Positions 1 through 11,292 of a DNA stretch of 64,000 bases are shown one piece after another. The notes below the pieces were generated by a model that was given only the letters and a program-made list of their open reading frames with translations, made no database searches and was not told where the DNA came from. The stretch lies in the NCBI RefSeq assembly GCF_025602895.1, contig NW_026516277.1, forward strand, positions 124,001 to 188,000, given 5' to 3'. Source of the stretch: Polychytrium aggregatum. Lineage: Eukaryota > Chytridiomycota > Chytridiomycetes > Polychytriales. Numbering within the stretch: the first letter of the stretch is position 1; each line of letters starts with the position of its first letter. The translations under genes and the position numbers were made by a program.

Positions 1-644
1 CGCAGCCAGCATACCTTGTGGGCTTGCCGTATATAAAGTTGGGATTGGCATCGCTGGGAAGCGGCCCGCTTCCACGCTTCTTTCTCAGTGCTGCCGCGTA
101 GCCGTAATTGTTCGCTACACCCACACCCAGCAGGGTGTTGCCGCTCTTGCCGTCGGCCACCAGCGAGTGGTCACCAATCTTGACACGAACGGGATGGAGT
201 TTTCTGTATTCACGGATGGCTGAGGGAGAAATGATGCCACGTTTGGCGGTGTTGCGGTTCATGGTGATGTAGTCCAATGACGGAATCTGGTGCTTGGATG
301 TGGCTTTGACATGCCAGTGCTGTAGAACTATTGGGACGGGGCATCGACGTGAGACAGTGGGTCAGAGGCCCGAACCAGCCAGAGTCAGCTCACTGAACAG
401 AGAGCCAGTATGTAAACTCGAGCTACCCGGATCGATTGAACGGCAGTACCCAGCGGGCTATGGGAAACATGCAACGAGACCGCACCTGTGGCCGCTGTTT
501 CATCAGGGTTCCTGTCTATGAGCTTGCCGTATACATGATCACTACCAGGAAGGTCATAGACGGTTGGCCTGGTTTTGCCAACGACACCTTTGACGAGGAG
601 TGGGTTGTTCGACATCCTCAGCAGTACTTGGCAGAGGGAGGCGC
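1..644 (-). CDS. CFAP77: CFAP77-like flagellar microtubule inner protein (partial)
   Basis: Two exons can be read on the minus strand, 644-486 and 327-15, joined across an intron at 485-328 (phase 1). The 3' exon stops at a GT donor at 14-13, so the gene runs off the left edge; the exon holding the start codon was not found. The protein reads NPLLVKGVVGK...LPGSDHVYGK, then HW...SLDYITMNRNTAKRGII, then NPNFIYGKPT. From my knowledge of the family these correspond in order to CFAP77 blocks NPLIVK, LPGxxFxYG, GHW, NYIAMNR and PPNMTFGxR. CFAP77 binds inside the axonemal doublet microtubule wall and is expected only in organisms with a motile flagellum. The alignment is from memory, not a search, but five ordered blocks make chance unlikely. 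Confidence 0.72.
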
Positions 645-1141
645 CTGATTTCCGGGGGGGGGTACAGCTGTTGCGAGAGTTGTTGGGCGTTCTGTCCCAG
701 CCGCTTTGCAAGACAGTTTGTGGAGAGGTGTTCTATTCGTTGATGAAGCAAGAAGGCAGTCTTCGAGGGCAACTGGATGGAAGGGCCCTGAACAAGTCTC
801 GGTATTGGACCTCGAGAGCTCAGCAAGCGATGGAGGTAGCGGTCGTTTATAGGACTCGGAGAAAAAAAAAAGTCAAGAGAGAGGGCAGCGCTGTGGCTGC
901 CGCAGGGACAGGCCGGGCAGCGGCTGACGTCGTTGAGCCCAATCACGGCCGGGCTGTTTGAGCACTTGGACGACATTGTTCGGCATGAAACGCTGGCTGG
1001 GCGATTTCCCAGCCCCAGCGAGCAGGCCGGAGTGTGGGCGCAAGCGCGACGACAGGCCAAGACCCGCCCCCTGGCCATCCAGCCCATCTTGGTTCTCCCC
1101 AGCATCGCTCCGCCCCTGCATCTGCACCCAGCCTGCCCACA

Positions 1142-3020
1142 ATGTCCGATGCCGCCGATAAAGTCCCAGGCTCGGCCAACCCTGAGAAGGCCCAGCCCGT
1201 CTCCGGATGGGACAATCTGTACCAGCATCTCGCTGTGCTGCTGTGGTGCACCACCATGGAAATCGACCTCATCATCCACATTGTGTTCTTCTACTTTATC
1301 CGCTGGTGAGGACCAAGACAGCCCCGATGCAGTTGCCGACTTCCACGGAAGGCTTGTATAATGCTTACAGAGCGTCCTGCTCGCAACTCTTGACGCACGC
1401 CTGCAGGCTGTGGCCCTTTGCCGTCATCTACTGGACATGGGCATTCCTGATCGACAGTGAGACACCCTACCGAGGCGGTACTGATGCCCTGCGGTTCATC
1501 CGTGACTGGTCTTTCTGGCGACATTTCAAGGCGTACTTTGACGCCGAGCTGATCAAGACCTGCGACCTCGACCCCTCCCAGAACTATATTTTTGGGTAGG
1601 CGCGGACGAGCTGTGTGCGGGCCAGTGTTGCATATTGGGATGGCGCTGCCGGACGACCTGCAAATGCCAGCCAGCAGGAAGCGGGGCAATGAGGGCAGCA
1701 GTTGCAGCGGACAGCTGCGGCCCCCGGGCATGCCGTGCTGCCGCCAGTCCAACGCTCTAATTTCCTTGCCGTGGTCGCTGCGAATAGGTACCATCCTCAT
1801 GGTGAGCCGGCCCTCGTTTTGCAGCGCTGAGAGCATGAGGGTTGTTGTGGCCGTGGCAAGTTGCTGACCCGATATCTGTTCGACAGGAATTTACTGCTTC
1901 GGCATCTGGTATGTCAGGAGCATGTCAGCACCAGCGCTGGTGTCTGAATTGTCTGGCTGTTCAGGATATGTGCGATCTGAACAAGCAGGGCCTGACAAGA
2001 TCATCGGGAACTGGCCGCTCGATCGCAGAGCCATCTCGGACGATACTCTGAGTGCCCCGCTGACTTGTTGCTTCCCGACCGCCGTCCTTGAACTCACAGG
2101 CCAAGCTTCTTGACCGACCTCAACAACTTCTCGGGCCTGTTTCCCGGCATCCGCCTGCGCGGAACTACTCTGGACATGAACTGGAGGATCCCGCTCTGGC
2201 GCGAGTTGCATATGTCTTATGGGCTAATCTCGGTTTCCGCCCGATCCATCAAATACGCCTTGACCCGCATGGGCCCAGGATCGAGCGTCATGATTGTCAT
2301 TGGCGGAGCCGACGAAGCGTAAGTTGGTCCCAGAGACATGCTGCGGGGTTGGGAGTGACGCAGCGGCGCCTGTTCTGGTTGGATCGCCGTGATCTCTGAG
2401 CAACCAGTCGCAGACAGCCGATCTACAAGAGTAACAGCTTGCTTTTGCCTCCTGGCTAGCTTGCAAGCCTATCCCGGCACAAACGACCTCGTACTCGACA
2501 AGCGCAAGGGCTTTGCCAAAATCGCCATCCAAACCGGTGCCCACCTGGTGCCGACCTTCACTTTTGGCGAGAACGATCTGTTCTACCAGGTCACGGCCGA
2601 GAGCAATCCCAAGCTACGAGGGTACCAGAACCAGTTCATGAAAGCCCTGGGATTCTCGCTGCCGATCGTGACCAACCGACCGTTCTTTTTCTTTCCGAAT
2701 CGCCGCAAGCTGGTATCTGTTGGTACGAGCTTCAGTGCGCGAGAGGGAGGCATCAAGGGCTCAGGGCAGCGAATGCCGGTGGCAATGGAGATGGCAATGG
2801 CAATGGCAATGGCAATGGCAATGGCAGTGGCATACCTTGCTGACCTTTCTGTCTTCATCCAGTGGGTGCCCCGATCGAGGTCGAGAAGCAGGAGAATCCC
2901 TCCCGCGAGTACATTGCCCAAGTGCATGGAAAGTACCTTGAGGGCCTCCAGCGCCTCTACGACGAGTTCAAGGATCAGTTCGCTGCAGACCGCACTCGCG
3001 ATCTGCGCATCGTGGCCTGA
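1142..3020 (+). CDS. DGAT2: Diacylglycerol O-acyltransferase 2 (DGAT2)
   Basis: Seven exons: 1142-1305, 1407-1595, 1788-1801, 1887-1908, 2100-2318, 2460-2722 and 2863-3020. They sum to 1029 nt (342 aa plus stop), exactly in frame. The enzyme esterifies diacylglycerol with acyl-CoA to make triacylglycerol at the ER and lipid droplets. Visible family blocks are the hydrophobic N-terminal hairpin (about residues 25-75), NYIFG, the catalytic motif YHPHG (HPHG at 120-123), LFPGIR, the VIGGADEAL region, RKGFAKIA, GAHLVPTFTFGEND and the C-terminal VVGAPIEV. Two micro-exons of 14 and 22 nt carry YHPH and the residues following it. Length matches fungal DGAT2. I chose ATG 1142 because it opens the frame just ahead of the membrane segment. 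Confidence 0.95.
2781..2826. repeat. GGCAAT hexamer tandem repeat in DGAT2 intron 6
   Basis: About seven copies of GGCAAT, one altered to GGAGAT, lie within the last DGAT2 intron (2723-2862). The hexamer keeps all frames free of stops, so the region looks falsely coding. Confidence 0.9.
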
Positions 3021-3536
3021 GTCCGAGCCCGGATGGATGCGGTCTCCCTCCCAGAGACCCGACGAGTCCCTGTGCATTCTCAACACGAACGTCTCTGTGC
3101 ATCCTATGTGCATACCCGGTGCATTTTTCTGTCCGCTGCCCATCGCCAGGCACCGTCTGTGCATCCCTCCCCCTCCATCATGAACCCATCCATGCATCCG
3201 GCCCCACAGCGGCTGCGCCAAGGCACATTCCATCTCCCCCGCCTGCGAGCCGCCCCAAACGTCTGCGCGCGTGTGTGTGTGTGCCGCCAGCGAGGCGCGT
3301 CGCTCTCGCCGAGCCCTCGCGGCGCTCTCGCAGCGTTCTCGGCGGCTCGCTGGCGTTTGGGGCACGCTTACGTCAGCGGCTCCTTCCAAAAAAAATTTGC
3401 GCCGAGGGTGCTCTGCGTCGCCATCAAAACCTGCGCGGCGGCCTGTGCAGACGACCTTGGCCGTGTTCAGCTCGCCGCCTCCTCATCGGGCCTCTCTGCT
3501 CTCGTTTTTGATTCATTTGTCGACCCATATTCGCAC

Positions 3537-5944
3537 ATGTCTGCATTCGCCAAGACTTCACTAGCAAGAGCCGTGCCCATGGCTTCCCGCCTGGCCTCGC
3601 GCCGTCTGCTGTCGTCGGCCACCACCCCTGCCACGGTGAGTTGCACTGGTCTCCTGTTGTCCCCGATGCCGGATGGGCAGGCATGATGAGTGAATGAATG
3701 GACCACAGGACAACCAGCGCCGGATGCGTCCTACGTGGGGCTGCTGCTATCCAGAAACAACCATGTTGGATCCATCAGCTCGGCAGCACATATCTGCCTG
3801 ACGCCGGCCCGGGTCCTGAGAGGCGGCGCTGCCGTCTATTGTTCGGCACACTCAACAGCCAGCCCGCTGCGTCCGACTGGATGGAGCTACGAACCTGGAC
3901 GAAACGCTGCCAAAGTTGCAGAGGAGATTTGATGGGATATCCAAGTGGCGGAACTGCTGTTGGATGGACGCCTGGAACAGATGAGACTTGGATCGGTCCG
4001 CCACACCCATCTGGTGGACAAACGGCCCACAGGATCTGTCAACCACGCGCAGCCGAGGAGACGCTTGGCGGCACCTGCTGGTGCGGCGGCTGGCCTCAAT
4101 CCATGACAGTTGCAGCGACTCGGAACTGACCACCACCCTCTGTCCAACGCAGCTGACCGTCCGTGAGGCCTTGAACCAGGCCATGGAGGAGGAGATGATC
4201 CGCGACCCCGCCGTCTTCCTGCTTGGTGAAGAAGTCGCCCAGTACAACGGCGCTTACAAGGTCGGTGTGGGCGCCTCGCATCACTGGATCCACAACTAAG
4301 GCACAACGGAGACACTTGGCCGTCGCAGCGATATCCAAGATGCCAACAGACCCGCTTCTCTCACCGCAGGTTTCGAAAGGCCTCTTGGAGAAGTTTGGCG
4401 AGAAGCGAGTCATCGACACCCCCATCACCGAGATGGGCTTTGCCGGCATTGCCGTCGGCGCTGCCCTGGCCGGTCTCAAGCCTGTTTGCGAGTTCATGAC
4501 CTGGAACTTTTCCATGCAGGTACCATGTTCGATCGACCCTGCAGCACACCCCGCAGGATCCGTCTGGTGCCGTGTAAAAGTCGGTCAAAGCATTCCTGCT
4601 CCGGTTTGCTGACATTTTGGAGGTCGCTCGCTGCCCCTCCCCCTAGGCCATCGACCAAATCGTCAACTCGGCCGCCAAGACTCGTTACATGTCCGGTGGC
4701 GATGTTACCTGCCCGATCGTCTTCCGTGGTCCCAACGGTGCCGCCGCTGGTGTCGCCGCCCAGCACTCCCAGTGCTTTGCTGCCTGGTACGGCTCCGTCC
4801 CCGGTCTCAAGGTCGTTTCTCCCTGGAGCGCCGAGGACGCCAAGGGTCTTCTCAAGGCCGCCATCCGCGACCCCAACCCCGTCTGCGTGCTCGAGAACGA
4901 AATCATGTACGGCCAAAGCTTCGAGGTGACCCCCGAGGTCCTGAGCAACGAGTTCGTCCTCCCCATTGGCAAGGCCAAGATCGAGCTTGAAGGTAAGGGT
5001 GTTTGGCTGCTCGACCCGGCTTCTCCGCCGGCACAAGTGAATGGAAAGCCAATGTGCGCCGGCGAATCCATCCGGTGGATCCGCATCGCGACCCGCTGGC
5101 GAATCCGTCTGGCGAATCCGTCTAGCGAATCCGTCTGGCGAATCCGTCTAGCGAATCCGTCTAGCGAATCCGTCTGGCGCCCAGCTTCAGCTCCGCGATT
5201 TTTTGGACACTGCAGCTGGTTTATGGGGCGAACGTGGAGATTGCGGCGTTCTCTATCCCAGCGATCCCGCATCGGTCTCTCGAGGGGTGTGAATGACGCA
5301 TACACGCACATCACTATCTGCGCATCTTGTCTGGATCCCGCGCACCTGACACTGTGCCCACCAAACTCGCTGTCTGTAAGGCTCCGATGTCACCATTGTC
5401 GCCCACTCCCGAGCCGTTGGCCAGAGTCTGGAGGCCGCTGCCGAGCTCGCCAAGGAGGGTATCAAGGCCGAGGTCATCAACCTCCGCTCGATCCGACCTC
5501 TTGATATCGATACCATCGTCAAGTCTGTCAAGAAGACCAACCGCATCGTCACGGTCGAGGGCGGATGGCCCATGTTCGGCGTGGGATCGGAGATTGCCGC
5601 CCAGATCATGGAGAGTAAGTGAATCTCGCAAGCAGAGGACCGTGGATGGCGAAGGAGAGGCTGTGTTCTGGCGACTGGGCTCTGGCGACTGGGCACACCC
5701 GCGGGGATACGAGACAGCTTGTACTGCACTGTCGCCTGCGCCGCTTCCATCCAGGCACGTAATTCACACTCGTTCCCCGGCCGCTCTTCCTCTAGGCGAA
5801 GCCTTCGATCACCTTGACGCCCCTCTCCTCCGTGTCACTGGTGCCGACATTCCTATGCCCTACGCCAAGAACCTCGAGGAGCTCTCGCTGCCCCGTGTTG
5901 GCGGCATTGCCGACACCGTCCGCCGCTCGCTCTACCGCAAGTAA
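3537..5944 (+). CDS. PDB1: Pyruvate dehydrogenase E1 component subunit beta, mitochondrial
   Basis: Six exons: 3537-3635, 4153-4260, 4370-4519, 4647-4992, 5381-5614 and 5796-5944. They sum to 1086 nt (361 aa), exactly in frame. Exon 1 encodes an Arg/Ser/Ala-rich presequence without acidic residues ([20 protein letters not shown]...), a typical mitochondrial targeting peptide. The mature part starts [15 protein letters not shown] and shows the transketolase pyrimidine domain ([43 protein letters not shown]), FRGPNG, and the transketolase C-terminal domain ending [12 protein letters not shown]. It pairs with E1 alpha in the matrix to decarboxylate pyruvate with thiamine diphosphate. Its length is close to the usual fungal PDHB. 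The exon 1 border coincides with the end of the presequence. Confidence 0.96.
5098..5175. repeat. 13-bp minisatellite (six units) in PDB1 intron 4
   Basis: Six head-to-tail units of GGCGAATCCGTCT, where the first base alternates G or A, inside intron 4993-5380. A degenerate copy precedes them near 5061. Confidence 0.9.
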
Positions 5945-6376
5945 ATCCTCAGCCCTCATTAGAATCGAGCGGGGAGGGTCTTTTTGGCCCGCCTGGGACA
6001 CTGGCCGAGATATCATGAATACAGCATCTGCTCACTTGACATGGTCCCATGTGCGCTTTTTGGCCCTGGTCGTGCCTGGCGGTGTACTCTCGCCGCTCGA
6101 GGTCTTTCCCGCCAAGGGAGTCGACCCCGCCTCTCCATGGCGGGGCGCCCAAGGTTTCTCACGGCTGGCCGAGGCAGTTTGATTGCTGCTCGATCCAGCC
6201 AGGGGCGCTCTCCGGTGCATCGTGGTAGCTGAAGGATATCCAGTCCGCCTCGAGCACGCATTCGGCTGCCATCCTCTCCCGCCGAGTCCCTTGCCGAAAG
6301 CCGCATCTATCCGACCTATCGCCCGTTGTCGACCCAGTGCCCCCTGTCTTTTGCTCGCTGTCCAGCCGCCCCCACC

Positions 6377-7348
6377 ATGTCCAAGTACTCGACGCGCCAT
6401 CCATGCTGTTGGGGATTCTCAATCATCTTGGTGGTCTTTGCCTTTATCCTTCAGGTCCTGTGCATGTTTGGCGGAGGACTCTACATCCCCCCATTCCAGG
6501 CCATCGCCTGGGTCACGACATCGTCTTCCAGCATCGGCGTCTATGGCGGATGCCCTAGCAGCGGCGCAACCCCGTCCCAGGCCGGCCCAGCCAACGGGCC
6601 ATACGAATGGCAGTTCGTCCCCGTGAACTTCCCGCAGCAACCTCTTCCCGAGCCCCTGGGCGGTGGATTCTTCACACTGAACCCGCAATGGACCGTTCTG
6701 CAAACCCGATGCATCGATGTGGCCCAGATCCTCTACATCACCCGCGGGAACATTGATGACAGCCAGGCCTTCTTTGCCCGTGCCGGCATTTCTGGAACGC
6801 GTGGGTATTCGACGACTTGCATGCTCTCTTCTCAGCTGTGGGCTGGGTCCACGAGTGAAATCGCCAACTGGTTGCTGGTTGCTGGTTGCTGGTTGCTGGC
6901 CTATTTGTGCGCCTGCTCGTTCTGACCCAATATCCTCTGGCCCATCCGTCTGCGTGTTCGCCCGACTGTGCTCGCAACTCGCCAACCACGATTCAACACC
7001 CCTTGGCATCCGCAAGTCACTGCCCGTGATCATATCATTCTCTCGTCGCTCAATATCGCGGTCTTCTTCATGTTTGTCATCACTTTTTTCCAGGGCGGGC
7101 CGTCTCGCAATATGTGGATATGGATCACGCTCCTCGCGACTATTGCGACTTTTATCGTGTCGTATCTCGCCTTTGGTGCCGATGTCTCCGACTTGGCTCT
7201 TGCAGGCGATAGCAGCGCTACCTTTGGCTACGCCTTCTGGTTGACGCTGCTGGAGCTGCTGCTGCTGCTCATTGCGGCACTCTCGGCCTGCTGGGGCGGC
7301 AGGAAGCGGTTGGGTGCCTCGCTTGGTCTCCCGGGCCCATATATATGA
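6377..7348 (+). CDS. Four-TM Sur7/claudin-like membrane protein
   Basis: Two exons, 6377-6800 and 7017-7348, sum to 756 nt (251 aa) in frame. I do not recognise an orthologue. Visible features are a hydrophobic segment at residues about 12-35, a long extracytoplasmic loop with several Cys, then three more helices (ILSSLNIAVFFMFVITFF, WIWITLLATIATFIVSYLAF, FWLTLLELLLLLIAALS). One TM, a large loop, then three TMs is the topology of the fungal Sur7/PalI and claudin families, which act at plasma-membrane domains. The first helix is preceded by a Cys pair. The intron (6801-7016) holds a GGTTGCT tandem repeat. The family label rests on topology only. Confidence 0.75.
6868..6899. repeat. GGTTGCT 7-bp tandem repeat in an intron
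   Basis: Four units of GGTTGCT plus a partial one inside the intron of the four-TM gene. Confidence 0.85.
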
Positions 7349-9062
7349 GGGGCGCTGTCAGGCCTGCCCGGAAGTGCAATTCTGATTCTTCTGGCACGAC
7401 GATCAAGGCAAACAGCGCTGCGTAAAGTGAAACCAGCACCTTGGTTCTGAGGATGATGCTGGTTATCCTGAATACAGACATTGATATCAATGCAGCAGGC
7501 AATGCAGCTACATTGCGCAAGTCACCGTTGCTCACGAATCAGAGACTGTGCGCTGGTCGGGGTTTCGGAGGCTAGAAATATCTCTTTTCTCTGGTCGCTG
7601 AATGCATATCGAGCTCATTGAACAAACATTTCCAGCAGCATCGATTCTCGGGTCGCTGCAGAGGCCAAATTCGTCCCTCCGTCTGTTCTTGGCGTCTTGA
7701 TCTGTGCGGGACGACAATCGAGTGAGTACGACGCACATGGCAGCAGATCCATCCGACATCCCGCCTCATAACAAGATGCAGCCGCGGTTCCGGTCAGTCT
7801 AAAGAGTGCTATCTTTGCGCAGCCCAGAGAGAGTGATGCGAACGAATGCATGTTGCAGACGAGCTTGTCGAGTCCAGCCCGGGCCGGTGATCTGGAGGCC
7901 ATTTCTCTCATGCTGTCCGCCCGACTCCTCGCCGCCCAGACACATTATCGGTTCTGGGTGGCAGTAATATTGAGCATGTCCAGCTTCGCTGGGCTGATCT
8001 TGCTCCTGTAATCCGCCCTCCGGTGCAGCAGAGGCTGTCTGTTGCACCGATGCATCGACGAACACTCCGAGTCGACGGGGCTCAGCGAAGAGCACGCCTG
8101 GTCTGCCTGAGCAGCTGGGGCCGCATCAGGAAGAACCAAAGTAGAATCAAGCATCGCAGAGCCCGCGGTGCCCAGAAGAGTCTGAGTGACGGCAGTCCCA
8201 GCAGATCTTCATTCTATGTAAATGTGGTGTCTGCCTTTTCTCGGACCCGGCACTCAGTCGTCCCGAGACTGATTGAATCTGTCGACACTGGATTGATCTT
8301 CGTTTGGCCTTACAGAGACATGCTATGACTGAGCGCATGTCTCTAAAAATTCAAACGGTGTATCGAGGGTATGGCCTCCAGCAATCTCGGCACCGAGATC
8401 AGCCCGTGCGGGCTGTCTGGGCTCGCAGACTCGTTGCACTGCGAGCGTATCGCCGCTCTCTCTCAGGCTGCGATCAAACCTTTTACTAACAAGTCATCCT
8501 CCAGGAGCTCACGGCCGTCAGCCAGAGCGCAGAGGGGAACATACCTGCAAGTGCACTGGGGGTTATGGACAGGCAACAAGAAGCAGCAGGGCGATCTGGT
8601 GCTCGGCGGCCATTCTTTTCGGGGGTGGCAAGGATCGCTGGGGCTGGGGCTGGGGCTGGGGCTGTCACGGAAGCCTGATGGAGGCGGAACGATGGCGGAG
8701 TGGTTGCGTATCTGGGAGAGCGAGGGTTCCCAGGGAAGCTGGGGTGATCGTCGGACCAGAGATAAGGATCGCAGGATGAGGCCTGATGATCTGTTGGCCG
8801 CCTTGGCGGGCAGTCCATGCACTCCAGTGGGTTTGGAGACCAAACCTTGAATACATCCGTGCATGAACAACAATGGCACAAGAAGCATATACAGCAGCGT
8901 TCGCAAGCACATTGTATTTGTATCGTGGGGTGACCGGTTCTGGAGTCTCTGGCTATGTTTTAATGGGTATTTGCTCGGGGCGTGGTGTGTATCAGGGATT
9001 TGTTGCTGTGCCGAGTGGAAGGTGACTAAATCGCAACCGCTTTGCCCCCTCCTCCTCAGCGC
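7349..9062. other. Gene-poor intergenic stretch of 1.7 kb
   Basis: Open frames here are short, overlap each other on both strands and show no recognisable motif or consistent splice pattern. The stretch separates the 3' ends of two converging genes. It contains a GGGGCT repeat (about 8640-8662). No gene is supported. Confidence 0.6.
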
Positions 9063-10322
9063 TCAGAACTTGCACTCGCTCTTCAGGAACTGAGCAATGT
9101 CTTGGATCTCTTCATCGCATGTCGAGTGACTCATGCCTAGATAGAGTTTGAAGTCAATCTTGAGGCCCAGGCTTCTGAGGGCCGCAGCCGATATCTTGGC
9201 CTGGTTGAGGGAAATGATGTCGTCGGCGTCACCATGGCCCAGCAGGAAGGGCGTTTCCTTGTTGGTGTCCTTATGAGACTGGAGAAATTGACGTCGATGA
9301 AACAGCCGATCGGGTTGGGTGAGCCACAGAGGTCGAGGCTGGATGCTTTGCAGCTGATAGAGCGAGCGGCTACACCAGTGGCGATAGCAACGACAGTGGC
9401 CGAGACACATCCCATTGCCTCTCACCTTCAGGAGCTCCTTCGAGAGCGGCAGGTATCCGCTGAGGGCAATCACACCCGCAAACTTCTTGTCGGTGGTGAG
9501 GGCCGTGTACAGACTCATGGCCGATCCCTGGGAGAACCCGCCGAGGACGATGCGCGAGGCTGGGATGCCGCTGTCGATTTCGTCCTGGATCAGCTGGCGA
9601 ACTGGGTCGGTTGAGTCACAAAGAGCAGAGGTGTAAGAGTGTGAGAGAGGCATATAATGCGAGAGAGAGCAGCAATCGGGTCGGGATGCTCTACATACTT
9701 GCAGCAGCGCTCTGCTTGATGCCCGGGCCATCTTCTTTGTTGGGAACACGAAATTTATCGTACCTGGACAGCAGCAAGAGCAAGAGCAAGAGCAGGATGA
9801 GAGACGGGCTCATTCACAGGCGAGGATCGAAGACTGCTCGGAGACTCACCATCCGCGCGTGATCATGCCCATGTTGTATGTGATCGGCCGTTTGGGGCTG
9901 CACAAGGAGAGTTCATCAAGCAGACGAAACAGGATCAGCACGGTGATGGGCACTCCTCCCTCCTAAACACTGGCGCTATGGGGCCATGTTGCCGAGCGAC
10001 TTGCAGTAGCCTTTCTTACGCATTCGGCAGGACCCATTTGACATGGGGGAATTGACGAGCCAGATCCTGGATAATAGGCTCCCTGTTGAAGCCAGAGCCA
10101 AGAGGAGAGTAAGAATCGTGACCGAAAACACCGCAGTGGAGAGTTAGGCGTTGATCCGTTGCAGCGTCCTCGGCCCCCCGCTCGAGCATGGATCCGGCGG
10201 CAGATCTGCCCAGGTGCTTACCAGCCGCATCCGCTGTCGCCGAGGCCGTGCAGGAAGACGACCGTGGCCGAGTGGTTGGCGACGGCTGGGACGATGACAC
10301 TCGTGAGAGGGGCGACGGGCAT
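9063..10322 (-). CDS. Acyl-protein thioesterase 1 / lysophospholipase
   Basis: Six exons on the minus strand: 10322-10222, 10082-10020, 9897-9850, 9763-9699, 9601-9426 and 9278-9063, totalling 669 nt (222 aa) in frame. The protein is an alpha/beta hydrolase that removes palmitate from protein cysteines and cleaves lysophospholipids in the cytosol. Diagnostic blocks are FLHGLGDSGCGW, the RPITYNMG strand, the nucleophile elbow GGFSQG (Ser116), HGDADDII with the likely catalytic Asp170, and the catalytic His in GMSHS (His202). Length equals that of human LYPLA1 and yeast YJR098-type proteins. An in-frame ATG lies upstream at 10430, but the residues it adds are low complexity and off family, so I start at 10322. 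Confidence 0.93.
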
Positions 10323-11292
10323 TGCAGGCGATGGAGTGAAGGACTTGCGGAAGGCCAAGCTACGAGGTGGATGTGGTGGTGGGAGGGAGGCCAAAGGCGA
10401 CGAAAAAAAACAACAGAATGACGATTCCAAGGAAGTCGAGTCTGAGGGCGAGGCCGAGGCTTATCGAAAGGACACTACAGGTGGAGACCAACTTGCTTGC
10501 GCTTGGCCTCGGGCCTTTTATGCCACAGCACCCAACGACGACCGACGGTCGATCGGTATATTTCTTTGTTTCATTTTTGTGTGGCGGTGCACTTGCCATC
10601 CGCGGCATGTGGCCGCCTCCGTTGCTTTGAGTTTCATGGGGTGCCTTGAGTTTCAAAAGTCCCGCTCGGGATGTCGCCGAGCTTGGGTATCCAGCAAGGC
10701 TCCACATCACAGCTTGGATGATCTGCTCCGTATCAGCCCACAGGCCGATGGGAGTCTGTCCCACCATGATATCTTCGTTTCCGGTATAGCCACCCCCCCC
10801 ATCTTGTCATCGTGTGTGGCGATACCCTCACATCTTGCGCGGCATCGGATGCCAATGATCTTGGCTCTTGTCGCCATCGTGGCAGTCCGCGGTTGAGAGT
10901 TTGTGTCGATTTCTCTGGCTGTGAGCAGAGTGCCTCTCCTATCTCAGAGACGTCCGGATATATCGCCAATGAAGGCGCTGAATATGAGTGGATATACTGC
11001 GATGACCGAAATTGAATACCGCCGTCGCGATATCACAAGAGCTGCAACGATGGCTCATTGGGTTGTGATTGGCATCTGTCCGCAATGGCGCCGACGCAGC
11101 CGGAACACATCCGTGCACGGCCCGTTCGACCACTTCCCTGGGCGCGGGCGGGATGTTCCCACCAGCCACATCGGCGACAAGCATCGTCTTGGGCGGTTTC
11201 GCTCTTTGTAAAAGCGTACGCTCGGCGTTCACCCCTCTTGCTTCCACCTCCTTCGGCCACCTAGCACTTTGGCCCCTTACCGCCCAGCCACC
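10323..11292. promoter_or_regulatory. Divergent intergenic region, thioesterase / anillin-like gene
   Basis: About 970 bp separates the two start codons of oppositely oriented genes, so both promoters must lie here. I see no distinct TATA box or other recognisable element. Confidence 0.5.

Noticed and set aside
8371-8850. 159-codon plus-strand frame
   Set aside because: Includes a GGGGCT repeat (Gly/Leu run) and has no domain; opposite frames are equally open.
10159-10896. 245-codon plus-strand frame
   Set aside because: Antisense to the first two exons and the promoter of the thioesterase gene; no family.
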